DNA from: Pseudomonas brenneri
Lineage (GTDB): Bacteria > Pseudomonadota > Gammaproteobacteria > Pseudomonadales > Pseudomonadaceae
DNA: 64,000 nucleotides
Reading direction: 5' to 3'
Assembly (NCBI RefSeq): GCF_007858285.1
Contig: NZ_VFIL01000002.1
Location: forward strand, 496,001-560,000
Shown here: piece by piece, positions 8,278 through 18,149 of the stretch
Layout: each line of letters opens with the position of its first letter
How positions within the stretch are numbered: the stretch's first letter is position 1
The notes under the pieces: generated by a model
Databases searched by the model: none
Seen by the model: only the letters and a program-made list of their open reading frames with translations
Told to the model about the DNA's origin: nothing
Translations under genes and position numbers: made by a program

Positions 8278-11200
8278 TCAATCCGCCAAGGGATCACGCT
8301 TAGCCAACAACGTATACACACACGGCAACACAAACAAAGTAAACAGCGTCCCCACCGACATCCCCGTAGCAATCACCATCCCGATATCAAACCGACTGAC
8401 CGCCCCAGCCCCAGTAGCCAAGATCAACGGCACCATGCCAAACACCATCGCCGCCGTGGTCATCAATACCGGGCGCAGGCGAATGGCCGCCGCTTCTTCC
8501 ACCGCTTCACGGGGTGTCAGGCCCTTGTCCTTGCGCAACTGGTTGGCAAATTCGACGATCAGGATCCCATGCTTGCTGATCAGCCCGATCAACGTCACCA
8601 GCCCCACCTGGGTGTAGATGTTCATGCTCGACCAGCCGAGGAACAACGGGATCAACGCGCCGCAGATCGACAGTGGCACCGTCACCAGTATCACCAGCGG
8701 GTCACGGAAGCTCTCGAACTGCGCGGCCAGCACGAGGAAGATGATCGCCAGTGCCAGGCCAAAGGTGACCCACAGCGCACTGCCTTCCTGGATGAACTGG
8801 CGCGACGCGCCGCTGTAGTCAAAGGCGTAGCCGGCCGGGGTTTCTTCGATGGCAATCTGGCGCACGGTGTCGATGGCTTCGCCCATGCTGACAATCGGAA
8901 AGCCCGAGATCAGGGCCGAGTTGAGTTGCTGGAACTGATTGAGCTGTCGCGGCCGTGCGCGGTCGCTGACGCTGATCAAGGTCGACAGCGGCAACAGTTC
9001 GCCCTGGGTGTTTTTCACGTAGTAGTTGTTCAGCCACTCGGGGTTATCCCGATAGGCCCGTTCGACCTGGGCGATGACCTTGTAGCTGCGCCCGTCAATG
9101 GTGAACCGGTTGATTTCGGCCTCCGCCAGCAAGGTCGCCAGGGTGCTGCCCAGATCCTGCATCGACACCCCCATCTGCGCCGCTTTGGCGCGGTCGATGT
9201 CCACCACCACCTCGGGCTTATCGAACGCCAGGTCGATATCGACAAAGGCAAACTTGCCCGACTCCATGGCGCGTTTCTTCACGCGGTTGGCCACTTGCAG
9301 CAATGACTCATAGTCATTGGGTGTGTTGATCACAAAACCGAAGGGCAGGCCTTCGCCGGTGCCTGGCAGCGAGGGCAGGTTGAAGCCGAACACTTGCAAA
9401 CCGGGGATCTGCTCCAGGCGTTTCTGCACTTCAGGCAGGATCTGCATCTGCGTGCGGTCGCGCTCGTTCCACGGTTTGAGCAGGAAACCGCCAATCCCCG
9501 ATTGCACACCATTGAACCCATTGATCTGGAACGAGGAGTAGTACTCCGGGAAGTCCTTGAAGATCGTGATGAACTCGTCGGTGTAGGTGTTCAGGTAGTC
9601 CAGGTTGGTCGGCTGCGGCGCGCTGGCCATCATGAAGATGATGCCCTGGTCTTCGTCCGGGGCCAGTTGCGACTGGGTGAACTTGAGGAACACTGGGATC
9701 AGGCACAGCACGATCAAGGCAAACACAATTACCACCGGCCGGGTGTTCAAGGTGCCGTGCAACAGGCTCTGGTAGCGGCGCTTGAGGCCTTCGAAGATCC
9801 GGTCCAGGCGATGGGCCAGGCCCGTGGGGTTTTCATCGTGGCGCAACAGCAAGGCACACATCATCGGAGACAGGGTCAGGGCGACGATGCCGGAGATCAC
9901 CACCGCGCCGGCCAGGGTCAGGGCGAACTCCTTGAACAACGCCCCGGTCAATCCCTCCAGGAAACCGATGGGCGCGTACACCGCCGCCAGGGTGATGGTC
10001 ATCGACACCACCGGCACGGCAATCTCCCGCGCGCCTTCCAGCGCGGCATCAAGTGGCGTCTTGCCTTGTTCGATATGGCGGTGGATGTTCTCCACCACCA
10101 CAATCGCGTCGTCCACCACCAGGCCGATGGCCAGCACCATCGCCAGGAGTGTCAGCAGGTTGATGGAGTAGCCCATCAACTGCATGAAAAACAGCACGCC
10201 AATCATCGACAGCGGGATGGTGACCACCGGGATCACCACCGAGCGCAATGCCCCGAGAAACAGGAACACTACGACTATCACGATCAGCACGGCTTCAAAC
10301 AGGGTTTTGACCACCTCGTTGATGGACGCCTGGATAAACAGCGTGGCGTCGTAGGCAATTTCTGCCTTGAGATTGGGCGGTAGCTGGGATTCCAGCTCCG
10401 GCATGATCTTGCGTACTTCCTTGATCACATCCAGCGGGTTGGCGCTGGGAGTAGCCTTGATGCCGATGTACACCGAGGGCGTGCCACCAAAGGAGCTGAT
10501 GGCGTTGTAGTTCTCTGCGCCCATTTCCACCCGGGCCACGTCACCCAGCAGCACCCGGCTGTCGCCATCGGTCTTCACGGTGATGGCGGCGAAGGCTTCG
10601 GCGGTCTTGAGGTCGGTATTGGCGTTGATGCTGGTGACGACATACTCGCCCTTCACTTCGCCGGCGGCGGAGAGATAGTTGTAGTTGCGCACGGCATTGG
10701 TGACGTCACCGGCGCTCAGGCCGAAACCGGCGAGCTTGACCGGGTCCAGCCACAGGCGCATGGCAAATACCTGATTGCCGAGGATCTCGGCTTCGGCCAT
10801 GCCGGGCAGGGTCGCCAGTTTGGGCTGGATCACCCGCGACAGGTAGTCGGTGATCTGCGGGTTGCTCAGTTGCTGGCTTGAGAAACTGATGTACATCAGC
10901 GCCGAAGCATCCGCAGCCTCTTTGCTCAATACCGGATCTTCAGCGTCTTGCGGCAGCTTGTTCTTCACCTCGTTGGCCTTGGCCAGCAGTTCGGTGAACA
11001 GGCGGTCGCTGTTGGCGCCGATCCGCGCATAGATGGAAATCACCGAGAAGTTCTGGCGACTGACCGAGGTCATGTAGTCGATGCCTTCGGCGCTCGCCAG
11101 GCTTTGTTGCAAGGGTTGTGTGATGTAGTCCTGGATCGTCTCGGCATTGGCCCCGGGGTACGCGGTGGTCACAGTGATCAGGGCGTTTTCCATGGATGGG

Positions 11201-11310
11201 TATTGGCGCAGTGGCAGTTTGCTGTAGGCCTGGAAACCCAGCAGCACGATCAGCAGGCTGACCACCATGGCCAGCACCGGGCGGCGGATAAACGTATCGG
11301 TAAACGCCAT
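8278..11310 (-). CDS. RND multidrug efflux permease, MexW-like (copy 1)
   Basis: 1010 residues, starting with the RND signature FIRRPVLAMVVSLLIVLLG. The proton-relay pair is visible in TM4 (GLVVDDAIVVVENIHRH), and two large periplasmic loops and a 12-helix layout are evident. It exports drugs or other toxic compounds in antiport with protons as the inner-membrane part of a tripartite pump. It lies 3 bases after its membrane-fusion partner, and no outer-membrane channel gene is nearby, so an OprM-type channel from elsewhere is likely. mexVW of P. aeruginosa lies in the same neighbourhood of colRS. Substrates cannot be read from sequence. Confidence 0.93.
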   Translation of the reverse strand: MAFTDTFIRRPVLAMVVSLLIVLLGFQAYSKLPLRQYPSMENALITVTTAYPGANAETIQDYITQPLQQSLASAEGIDYMTSVSRQNFSVISIYARIGANSDRLFTELLAKANEVKNKLPQDAEDPVLSKEAADASALMYISFSSQQLSNPQITDYLSRVIQPKLATLPGMAEAEILGNQVFAMRLWLDPVKLAGFGLSAGDVTNAVRNYNYLSAAGEVKGEYVVTSINANTDLKTAEAFAAITVKTDGDSRVLLGDVARVEMGAENYNAISSFGGTPSVYIGIKATPSANPLDVIKEVRKIMPELESQLPPNLKAEIAYDATLFIQASINEVVKTLFEAVLIVIVVVFLFLGALRSVVIPVVTIPLSMIGVLFFMQLMGYSINLLTLLAMVLAIGLVVDDAIVVVENIHRHIEQGKTPLDAALEGAREIAVPVVSMTITLAAVYAPIGFLEGLTGALFKEFALTLAGAVVISGIVALTLSPMMCALLLRHDENPTGLAHRLDRIFEGLKRRYQSLLHGTLNTRPVVIVFALIVLCLIPVFLKFTQSQLAPDEDQGIIFMMASAPQPTNLDYLNTYTDEFITIFKDFPEYYSSFQINGFNGVQSGIGGFLLKPWNERDRTQMQILPEVQKRLEQIPGLQVFGFNLPSLPGTGEGLPFGFVINTPNDYESLLQVANRVKKRAMESGKFAFVDIDLAFDKPEVVVDIDRAKAAQMGVSMQDLGSTLATLLAEAEINRFTIDGRSYKVIAQVERAYRDNPEWLNNYYVKNTQGELLPLSTLISVSDRARPRQLNQFQQLNSALISGFPIVSMGEAIDTVRQIAIEETPAGYAFDYSGASRQFIQEGSALWVTFGLALAIIFLVLAAQFESFRDPLVILVTVPLSICGALIPLFLGWSSMNIYTQVGLVTLIGLISKHGILIVEFANQLRKDKGLTPREAVEEAAAIRLRPVLMTTAAMVFGMVPLILATGAGAVSRFDIGMVIATGMSVGTLFTLFVLPCVYTLLAKRDPLAD

Positions 11311-11313
11311 GGC

Positions 11314-12477
11314 TCAGTTCCTTGAACCGTCGTTGCGCGGGGGTTGGCCCGGGGCGGCCGGCAGGTTTTTATCCGCGGTGATGGCGATATGCGCACCGGT
11401 GTCGAGCTTGATCTGCCCGGCACTCACCACTTGCTCGCCACTGCTCAGGCCCTTGCTGACCAGCACCAGGCCGTCGCGCCGCTCGCCGGTCTCGATAAAC
11501 CGTCGTTCGGCGATCAATATCGGTTGGCCATCGGCTCCTTTTTCGAGGCTGCCGTCCTCGGCCTTTTTCTGTGCGACCACGTAGGCTGAGTTGCCGTAGA
11601 GGGTGTAGGTAATTGCACTTTCCGGCACCACCACCTGCGCTTGTGGGTCGGGCAACAGCACTTGCAGGTTGCTGAACATACCCGGTAGTAGTTGATTGTC
11701 AGGGTTGGCCAGGGTGGCGCGTACCAGCACGTTACGGGTGCTGCTCTCGACTTTGGGGTTGATGGCGCTGAGGGTGCCGGGGAAGGTCAGTTTCGGGTAG
11801 GCCGAGACTTGCACCTGTACCGCCTGGCCGACGGCCAGTCTGGGCACCGCTTGTTCAGGCACATAGAAATCCACATAGAGGCTGCTCAGGTCCTGCAAGG
11901 TGGCGATCACCGTGCCGCTGGCCAGGTAGTCGCCCACGTCGACCTGGCGAATGCCGATGGTGCCGCTGAACGGTGCGACGATGTGTTTCTTGGCCAGGGA
12001 TGCCTTGAGCTGGTTGACCGTGGCCTTGTTTTTTTGCAGTTGCGCCGAGAGTCGGTCGAACTCACCCTTGGAGATTGCCTGGCTGCCCACCAGTTGGCTG
12101 CCGCGCCCGTAATCGAGCTGGGCCAGGCCCAGGTCGGCCTGGGCGGTTTGCAGCAGGGCGTCTTCCACCGCGCTGTCCAGTTGCACCAGTGGTTGCCCGG
12201 CCTTGACCTTCTGCCCGGACTCGAACTGCACGGCCTTGACGGTGCCGGCGATCTCCAGGGCAAGGTTCACCCCTTGCAAGGCCTTGAGCGTGCCCACCGC
12301 CGGCAGGCGCTGTTGCCAGGGTTGTTCGACCGCCGTGGCCACCGCCACGCTGATCGGCGGTTTGGGGGCGGAAAAGACCTGGATCTGCTGGTAAATGGAG
12401 AAGGCCTTATAGCCCCCCAGCAGCAGGACAATCAACAGCACAACGGCCAACATGATCAGCATGCGACGACGCAGCAT
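11314..12477 (-). CDS. RND efflux membrane fusion protein, MexV-like (copy 1)
   Basis: 387 residues from ATG 12477 with AGGA 8 bases upstream; a longer frame to 12531 has no support. The N-terminal anchor helix (residues 6-25) is followed by the lipoyl half-motifs (VKAGQPLVQLD and the second half SGTIGIRQVDVGDYL), the alpha hairpin and the beta-barrel domain. It is the periplasmic adaptor that couples the adjacent RND permease to an outer-membrane channel. It is about 3 bases from that permease and preceded by the stop of the second pump copy at 12631. Confidence 0.9.
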   Translation of the reverse strand: MLRRRMLIMLAVVLLIVLLLGGYKAFSIYQQIQVFSAPKPPISVAVATAVEQPWQQRLPAVGTLKALQGVNLALEIAGTVKAVQFESGQKVKAGQPLVQLDSAVEDALLQTAQADLGLAQLDYGRGSQLVGSQAISKGEFDRLSAQLQKNKATVNQLKASLAKKHIVAPFSGTIGIRQVDVGDYLASGTVIATLQDLSSLYVDFYVPEQAVPRLAVGQAVQVQVSAYPKLTFPGTLSAINPKVESSTRNVLVRATLANPDNQLLPGMFSNLQVLLPDPQAQVVVPESAITYTLYGNSAYVVAQKKAEDGSLEKGADGQPILIAERRFIETGERRDGLVLVSKGLSSGEQVVSAGQIKLDTGAHIAITADKNLPAAPGQPPRNDGSRN

Positions 12478-12630
12478 ATTCCGGTTCCTTGGAAAAAACT
12501 GAGGCAGACGAAGACGAACGATTTGGCACATTACTCCGAGTTTCGGGGGGATTCCAACTGGTAAATTTCACAACCTGAGGGCAGGCTCAAGCGCAATGGT
12601 TTCGGGGCGTCCAGGGGTGAGAAAGGGTTG

Positions 12631-15600
12631 TCAGTCCTTTCTCTCAAGGGTGTGTTCCAGCCGGTTGTCGCGCTTGGCCAACGCCGTATACACCGACGGC
12701 AGGACAAACAAGGTGAACAACGTCCCGATCGACATGCCGGTGGCGATCACCATGCCGATATCAAACCGACTGACCGCGCCCGCACCGCTGGAAAACACCA
12801 GTGGGACCACCCCCAGCACGGTAGCGATGGTGGTCATCAATACCGGCCGCAAGCGGATAGCGGCGGCCTCCTCGATGGCGGCACGCGCCGACAGGCCTTG
12901 TTCCTTGCGCAATTGATTGGCGAACTCGACGATCAGGATGCCGTGCTTGCTGATCAGGCCAATCAACGTGACCAAGCCGATTTGCGTGTAAATGTTCAAC
13001 GTGGACCAGCCCAGGAACAGCGCAATCAGCGCACCGCATATCGACAGCGGCACGGTCACCAGGATCACCAGCGGGTCACGCAGGCTTTCAAACTGGGCCG
13101 CCAGCACCAGGCCGATAATTGCCAGTGCCAGGCCGAACGTACCCCACAGCGCATTCCCCTCTTGTACAAACTGGCGCGTGGCGTTGCTGTAGTCGAAGGT
13201 GTAGCCCGTCGGGGCCTCCTCCAGGGCGATGGCTTGCACGGTCTCAAGGGCGTTGCTCATGCCCACAATCGGATACGCCGAGACCAGCACTGAATTGAGC
13301 TGCTGGAACTGATTCAACTGCCGGGGGCGGACCTCTTGGCTGGAGACGGTGATCAGTGTCGACAAGGGCAATAATTGGCCTTTGGCCGTTTTTACGTTGT
13401 AGTGACTCAGCCAGTCCGGATTGTCCCGGTAGGTACGCTCGACCTGGGCAATGACCTTGTAGAGATTGCCATCAATCCGAAACCGGTTGATTTCCGTTTC
13501 GGCCAGCAGCGTCGCCAGGGTCAGGCTCAGGTCTTCCATGGATACGCCCATCTGCGCGGCCTTGGCCCGGTCAATGTCGATCACCACTTCAGGCCGGTCG
13601 AATGCCAGGTCGATATCCACATAGGCAAACTTCCCCGAGTCGATCGCCCGTTGCTTGACGCGCTCGGCCACCTCCAACATCGATTGATGATCCTGCTGGG
13701 AACTGATGACAAAGCCAAAGGGCAGGCCCTCGCCCGTACCCGGCAAGGATGGCAGGTTGAAGGCAAAGACTTGCAGGCCGGGGATGTTATCGAGCTTTTC
13801 GCGTAGCGGCACCATGACCTCCATCTGTGAGCGCTCGCGTTCGTCCCAGGGCTTGAGCAGGAAACCGCCGACGCCCGAATGCACGCCATCCAGGCCATTG
13901 ATCTGGAACGAGGCCTGGTACTCGGGCACGGTCTGGAACTGCTCGATAAAGTCCTGGGTGTAGGTGTTGAGGTAGGCCAGGTTGGTTGGCTGCGGTGCAC
14001 TGGAGAGGATGAAGATCAGGCCCTGGTCCTCATCGGGGGCCAACTCCGACAGGGTGAACGTGAGCATGGCCGGAATCAGGCCGAGGACAAGCAGGGCGAA
14101 CACGATGACCACTGACTGTGCCTCCATGATCTGATGCAGCCGCCGCTGATAACGCTGTTTCAGGTTGTCGAAGAGTCGCTCCAGGAGCAGGTGCAGGCCC
14201 TGCGGTTGTTCTTCAGGGCGCAGCAGCAGGGCGCACATCATTGGTGACAGCGTCAGCGCGACGATGCCGGAAATCACCACGGCGCCGGCCAGGGTCAGGG
14301 CAAACTCCTTGAACAGCGCACCGGTCAACCCCTGGAGGAAGCCGATGGGGGCATACACCGCGGCCAGGGTGATCGTCATGGAAATCACCGGCATGCACAC
14401 CTCCCTGGCGCCCTTGATTGCCGCTTCGAGGGGCGATCGGCCTTTTTCGATATGCCGATGGATGTTCTCCATCATCACAATGGCATCATCGACCACCAGG
14501 CCGATGGCCAACACCATGGCCAGCAGCGTCAGGACGTTGATCGAGTAACCCATCAGTTGCATGAAGAACAGTGTGCCGACCAGTGACAGGGGAATGGTGA
14601 TGACGGGAATCACCACCGAGCGCAACGAGCCAAGAAACAAAAACACCACCAGCACCACAATCAGGATGGCTTCCATCAGGCTCGACAGCACATGGTCGAT
14701 AGAGGCGTTGATATACAGCGTCGAGTCGTAGGCGATATCCGCTTGCAGGTGCGGCGGTAACTGCGCCTGCAAGTCCGGCAACAGGTCGCGTACGCGCTTG
14801 CCCAGCTCCAGCGGGTTGGCATCGGGGGTTGGCTTGATGCTGATATAAGTTGCGGGCAGACCGTTGAATGAACTGAAACTGTCGTAGTTCTGCGCGCCCA
14901 ATTCCACCCGCGCCACATCACCGAGGCGTACCTGGCTGTCGCCATTGGTTTTCAAGGTGATGGCCTTGAAGCCTTCAACCGTTTGCAGTTCGGTATTGGC
15001 CGTGACACTGGTCACGACAAACTCACCGGTGGCGTCGCCGGCGATAGACTGGACGTTGTAGCGCTTGACGGCCTGCGTTACATCGCTGGCGCTCAAGCCA
15101 AATCCCGCGAGTTTCAGCGGGTCCAGCCACAGGCGCATGGCAAAGCTCTGGTTGCCGATGATCTGGGCTTCGGCCATGCCCGGCAGCGTCACCAGCCGAG
15201 GCTGCACCACCCGCAGCAAGAAGTCGGTGATCTGCGCATTGTTCATGGTGTCGCTGGAAAAACTCAGGTACATGAGCGCGGTGTTGTCTGCCGCGACTTT
15301 GTTCAGGACCGGATCTTCAATCTCCCTGGGTAGCTGGTTCCTCACTTCATTGGTCTTGGCCAGCAGTTCGGTGAACAAACGGTCGCTGTCGGCACCGACC
15401 CGGCCATAGATTGAAATAACGGACACATTCTGGCGGCTGGAGGAGCGCATGTAGTCGATGCCTTGCGCACTGGCCAGGCTTTTCTGCAGCGGTTGTGTGA
15501 TGTAGCTCTGTACGGTCTCGGCACTGGAGCCCGGAGCAAGCGTGGTTACGGTAATCAGCGCATTTTCCATCTGGGGGAACTGGCGCAGGGGTAATTGCCC

Positions 15601-15687
15601 GTAGGCCTGCCATCCCAGCAACACGATCAGCAGGCTGACAACCAGGGCCAGCACGGGGCGGCGGATAAACAGGTCGGTGAACGTCAT
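12631..15687 (-). CDS. RND multidrug efflux permease, MexW-like (copy 2)
   Basis: 1018 residues, the length I recall for MexW, and closely similar to copy 1 over its whole length (FIRRPVLALVVSLLIVLLG at the start and GLVVDDAIVMMENIHRH in TM4). Compared with copy 1 it has a charged C-terminal extension ending in LERKD. Its ATG overlaps the stop of the upstream fusion protein by 4 bases. It acts as a proton-driven exporter; substrate unknown. The two pump pairs lie in tandem on the same strand, so they most likely arose by duplication of a mexVW unit. Confidence 0.93.
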   Translation of the reverse strand: MTFTDLFIRRPVLALVVSLLIVLLGWQAYGQLPLRQFPQMENALITVTTLAPGSSAETVQSYITQPLQKSLASAQGIDYMRSSSRQNVSVISIYGRVGADSDRLFTELLAKTNEVRNQLPREIEDPVLNKVAADNTALMYLSFSSDTMNNAQITDFLLRVVQPRLVTLPGMAEAQIIGNQSFAMRLWLDPLKLAGFGLSASDVTQAVKRYNVQSIAGDATGEFVVTSVTANTELQTVEGFKAITLKTNGDSQVRLGDVARVELGAQNYDSFSSFNGLPATYISIKPTPDANPLELGKRVRDLLPDLQAQLPPHLQADIAYDSTLYINASIDHVLSSLMEAILIVVLVVFLFLGSLRSVVIPVITIPLSLVGTLFFMQLMGYSINVLTLLAMVLAIGLVVDDAIVMMENIHRHIEKGRSPLEAAIKGAREVCMPVISMTITLAAVYAPIGFLQGLTGALFKEFALTLAGAVVISGIVALTLSPMMCALLLRPEEQPQGLHLLLERLFDNLKQRYQRRLHQIMEAQSVVIVFALLVLGLIPAMLTFTLSELAPDEDQGLIFILSSAPQPTNLAYLNTYTQDFIEQFQTVPEYQASFQINGLDGVHSGVGGFLLKPWDERERSQMEVMVPLREKLDNIPGLQVFAFNLPSLPGTGEGLPFGFVISSQQDHQSMLEVAERVKQRAIDSGKFAYVDIDLAFDRPEVVIDIDRAKAAQMGVSMEDLSLTLATLLAETEINRFRIDGNLYKVIAQVERTYRDNPDWLSHYNVKTAKGQLLPLSTLITVSSQEVRPRQLNQFQQLNSVLVSAYPIVGMSNALETVQAIALEEAPTGYTFDYSNATRQFVQEGNALWGTFGLALAIIGLVLAAQFESLRDPLVILVTVPLSICGALIALFLGWSTLNIYTQIGLVTLIGLISKHGILIVEFANQLRKEQGLSARAAIEEAAAIRLRPVLMTTIATVLGVVPLVFSSGAGAVSRFDIGMVIATGMSIGTLFTLFVLPSVYTALAKRDNRLEHTLERKD

Positions 15688-16844
15688 TCAGCGTTCTCCC
15701 GCTGAGTGGTCAGGGGCCGTTCAGCAGGCTGGTTCTTGTCGATACCGATGCGTATCGGGGTACCGTTTTGCAGCTTGATCTGGCCGGCGGTGACGATCTG
15801 TTCGCCCTTGTTCAAGCCCTTGGCAATCACGATCTCGCCGGCGCGCCGTTCGCCGGTTTCGACCAGGCGTTGTTCGGCGATCAGGACCGGCTTGCCCTCG
15901 CCATCGAGTTCGTCGCGTCCCTCGCTGTTTTTGCGTGGTGTCACGACGTATACATACTGGCCGTAGGGGCTGTAGGCGATTGCGCTCTCCTGAATCACCA
16001 CGTGCACGGCCGGGTTGGCCAACAGCACCTGCAAGTGGGCGAACATCCCCGGCAGCAGGTCGTTGGACGGGTTGCTCAAGGTGGCGCGCACCAACACATT
16101 TCGGGTGTTGTCGTCGACAATGGGGTTGATGGCGCTGACGCTGGCGAGACTGACCAGCCCTGGCCGCGCCGAAACTTCAATCTGCACCGCCTGGCCGACT
16201 TCGATCAGTTGCACGGCTTGTTCAGGCACATGGAAATCCACGTAAAGGCTCTGGGTGTCCTGCAGGCTGGCGATTACCGTGGCGCTTTGCAGGTTGTCGC
16301 CGATATCGATTTGGCGAATGCCGATCGTGCCGTCGAACGGGGCAACGATACTTTTTTTGGTCAGGGCCGAGCGGCGCTGGGCAACCAGGGCGTTGTTGCG
16401 GTTGAGTTCGGCAGACAGCCGATCGAACTCGCCTTGGGAGATGGCCTTGATCCTCACCAGTTTCTGCCCGCGCTGGAAATTCTGCCGCGCCAGGCTGCGG
16501 TCAGCCAGGGCCACGTCCAACTCGGCCTGTTCGGTCTGGTGTTCGAGTTGCAGCAGGGTTTGCCCGGCCTTGACGGCTTGCCCCGAGTCGAAATGCAACT
16601 GGGTGACGATGCCGGGCACCTCGATACTCAGGTTGATGCCTTGCAGCGCCTTGAGTGTTCCCGCCGCTGGCAATTGGCGCTGCCAGGTTTTTTCGACGGC
16701 ATTGGCGACCGCCACACTGACGGGCGGCTTGGGCGCATGCAGCAGCTGCAACTGTTGGTAAACCCAGAATGCCTTATAGCTGGCGAGCATCAGCACGGCC
16801 AACAGGACAATGCTGAGCATGGTAATCATCCGGCGGCCCGGCAT
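15684..16844 (-). CDS. RND efflux membrane fusion protein, MexV-like (copy 2)
   Basis: 386 residues from ATG 16844 with AGGA 7 bases upstream (a frame to 16895 exists but lacks a site). It has an N-terminal anchor, lipoyl halves (VKAGQTLLQLE and DGTIGIRQIDIGDNL) and a beta-barrel segment DFHVPEQAV. It is a paralogue of the copy 1 adaptor, encoded immediately upstream of its permease with a 4-base overlap. It is the first gene of the four-gene pump array; the 200 bases upstream probably hold its promoter, but I see no recognisable operator. Confidence 0.9.
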   Translation of the reverse strand: MPGRRMITMLSIVLLAVLMLASYKAFWVYQQLQLLHAPKPPVSVAVANAVEKTWQRQLPAAGTLKALQGINLSIEVPGIVTQLHFDSGQAVKAGQTLLQLEHQTEQAELDVALADRSLARQNFQRGQKLVRIKAISQGEFDRLSAELNRNNALVAQRRSALTKKSIVAPFDGTIGIRQIDIGDNLQSATVIASLQDTQSLYVDFHVPEQAVQLIEVGQAVQIEVSARPGLVSLASVSAINPIVDDNTRNVLVRATLSNPSNDLLPGMFAHLQVLLANPAVHVVIQESAIAYSPYGQYVYVVTPRKNSEGRDELDGEGKPVLIAEQRLVETGERRAGEIVIAKGLNKGEQIVTAGQIKLQNGTPIRIGIDKNQPAERPLTTQRENAE

Positions 16845-17048
16845 AGGTTCTTCCTTGTGAGGGTGACGTGGTGCGGGGGGCGCACGCTGAGCCACGCAGT
16901 CTTCACGAGAAAGGCGGGTGCTATAAGGCGGAAATTCGCGAGTACCTGTAAGAAGGCTGGTCCCTCGTTGAGGGCGCTTTCGCAGGCTGCGTAGGATTTG
17001 TTCTGGGGATGGGCTCCCAGGTGTCAGCCCGGGAGCGATGCAGTGGTT

Positions 17049-18149
17049 TCAGACCAGATGCAGATGGTTATCCCAAAACCCGGCGGGCAATTCCAGGGGC
17101 TTGGCCACCAGTTGTGGCTGCCGGCAATCGTAGAAGCGACAACGGCCCTGGCCCGAGGTCACGACAAACCCGTCTGCCACCGCACCCACGCCGGCGCAGT
17201 CGGGCAACGGCCCGTCCAGACGCAGTTCGCCGCTGTCCATGTCCCAGATAAAAAAGCGATTGCCCCGTGGTGCGGTCAGTGCCACCAGGCGCAACTCACT
17301 GTGCACAGCCACGCTGGCGGTGTAGTGCCCCATGGCCTGCAACTGCTCATCCGCCACCGGGAACGCCACGAACGGTTGCCCCGGACGCTTGATTGCCAAC
17401 AATTCGGATCGCTCCTGCGAAGGCCCCATGAACTGCTGTCCGGTGAGGATCGTGCCATCGCTGGCGATCCCCATATGGCGCACGCTGTTCATCTGTTGGC
17501 CGAGGGTTTCCTTGCTCAACAGCGTACCGTCGCGCTGCATCAGCACCAGGCTGGGCTCCATGGCGTTGAGGTTCATCTCGACCCGGCTTTCGGCCTCGGT
17601 GCGAATACCGCCATTGGCTACGATCAGGGTTTCTCCATCGGGCATCCACGACACCTGGTGCGGGCCGATGCCGTGGGTGGAGATCTCGCCACGGTGTACC
17701 AGGCGTTCACCTTCGAACTTGTATACCCCCAACAGGCCGCGACCGGGGTCGGTGGTGTCGTTTTCCGTGGCGTACAGCCAGTCGCCGCTCTTGTGGATCA
17801 CCGCATGCCCATAGAAGTGCCGGTTGGCCTGGGACGTCACGGTTTGCAGCAGCGTGCCGTCGCGCAGGTCTACCAGGTAGCTCTCGGTGCCCGGGCGGCG
17901 GGCCACGAACAGGGCGATGGGCAGGGTCGGGTGGTTGATGATGTCGTGGCAGCGCTGGCCGACCTGGGTCGCGAACACCTGGCTGCCGTCCAGGCGATAA
18001 CCCACGGCGTAGTGCTTGCCGTCGGCATCATCCCGGGCCGACAGCAGCAGCGGGCTGTCGCCCTTGCGCTTGAACAGCGTCCAGCCGCCCAGAGTGATTG
18101 CACTGAGCAGCACGCTGCCGATGGCCAAAGCCTGTCGCCTGAGCATCAT
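17049..18149 (-). CDS. DUF1513 protein, iron-linked operon
   Basis: 366 residues with a twin-basic N-terminus (MMLRRQALAIGSVLL) and a hydrophobic segment that looks like an export signal. The body has repeated short beta-strand patterns typical of a propeller (for example HQVSWMPDGETLIVANGG around residue 165 and RHMGIASDGTIL). DUF1513 proteins occur after imelysin and diheme genes in pseudomonads; their function is not established. The ATG overlaps the imelysin stop (ATGA), so they are translationally coupled. Confidence 0.82.
   Translation of the reverse strand: MMLRRQALAIGSVLLSAITLGGWTLFKRKGDSPLLLSARDDADGKHYAVGYRLDGSQVFATQVGQRCHDIINHPTLPIALFVARRPGTESYLVDLRDGTLLQTVTSQANRHFYGHAVIHKSGDWLYATENDTTDPGRGLLGVYKFEGERLVHRGEISTHGIGPHQVSWMPDGETLIVANGGIRTEAESRVEMNLNAMEPSLVLMQRDGTLLSKETLGQQMNSVRHMGIASDGTILTGQQFMGPSQERSELLAIKRPGQPFVAFPVADEQLQAMGHYTASVAVHSELRLVALTAPRGNRFFIWDMDSGELRLDGPLPDCAGVGAVADGFVVTSGQGRCRFYDCRQPQLVAKPLELPAGFWDNHLHLV

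Noticed and set aside
17008..17034. Inverted repeat GCTCCC/GGGAGC as terminator of the DUF1513 gene
   Set aside because: Short stem and no T run on the gene's strand.
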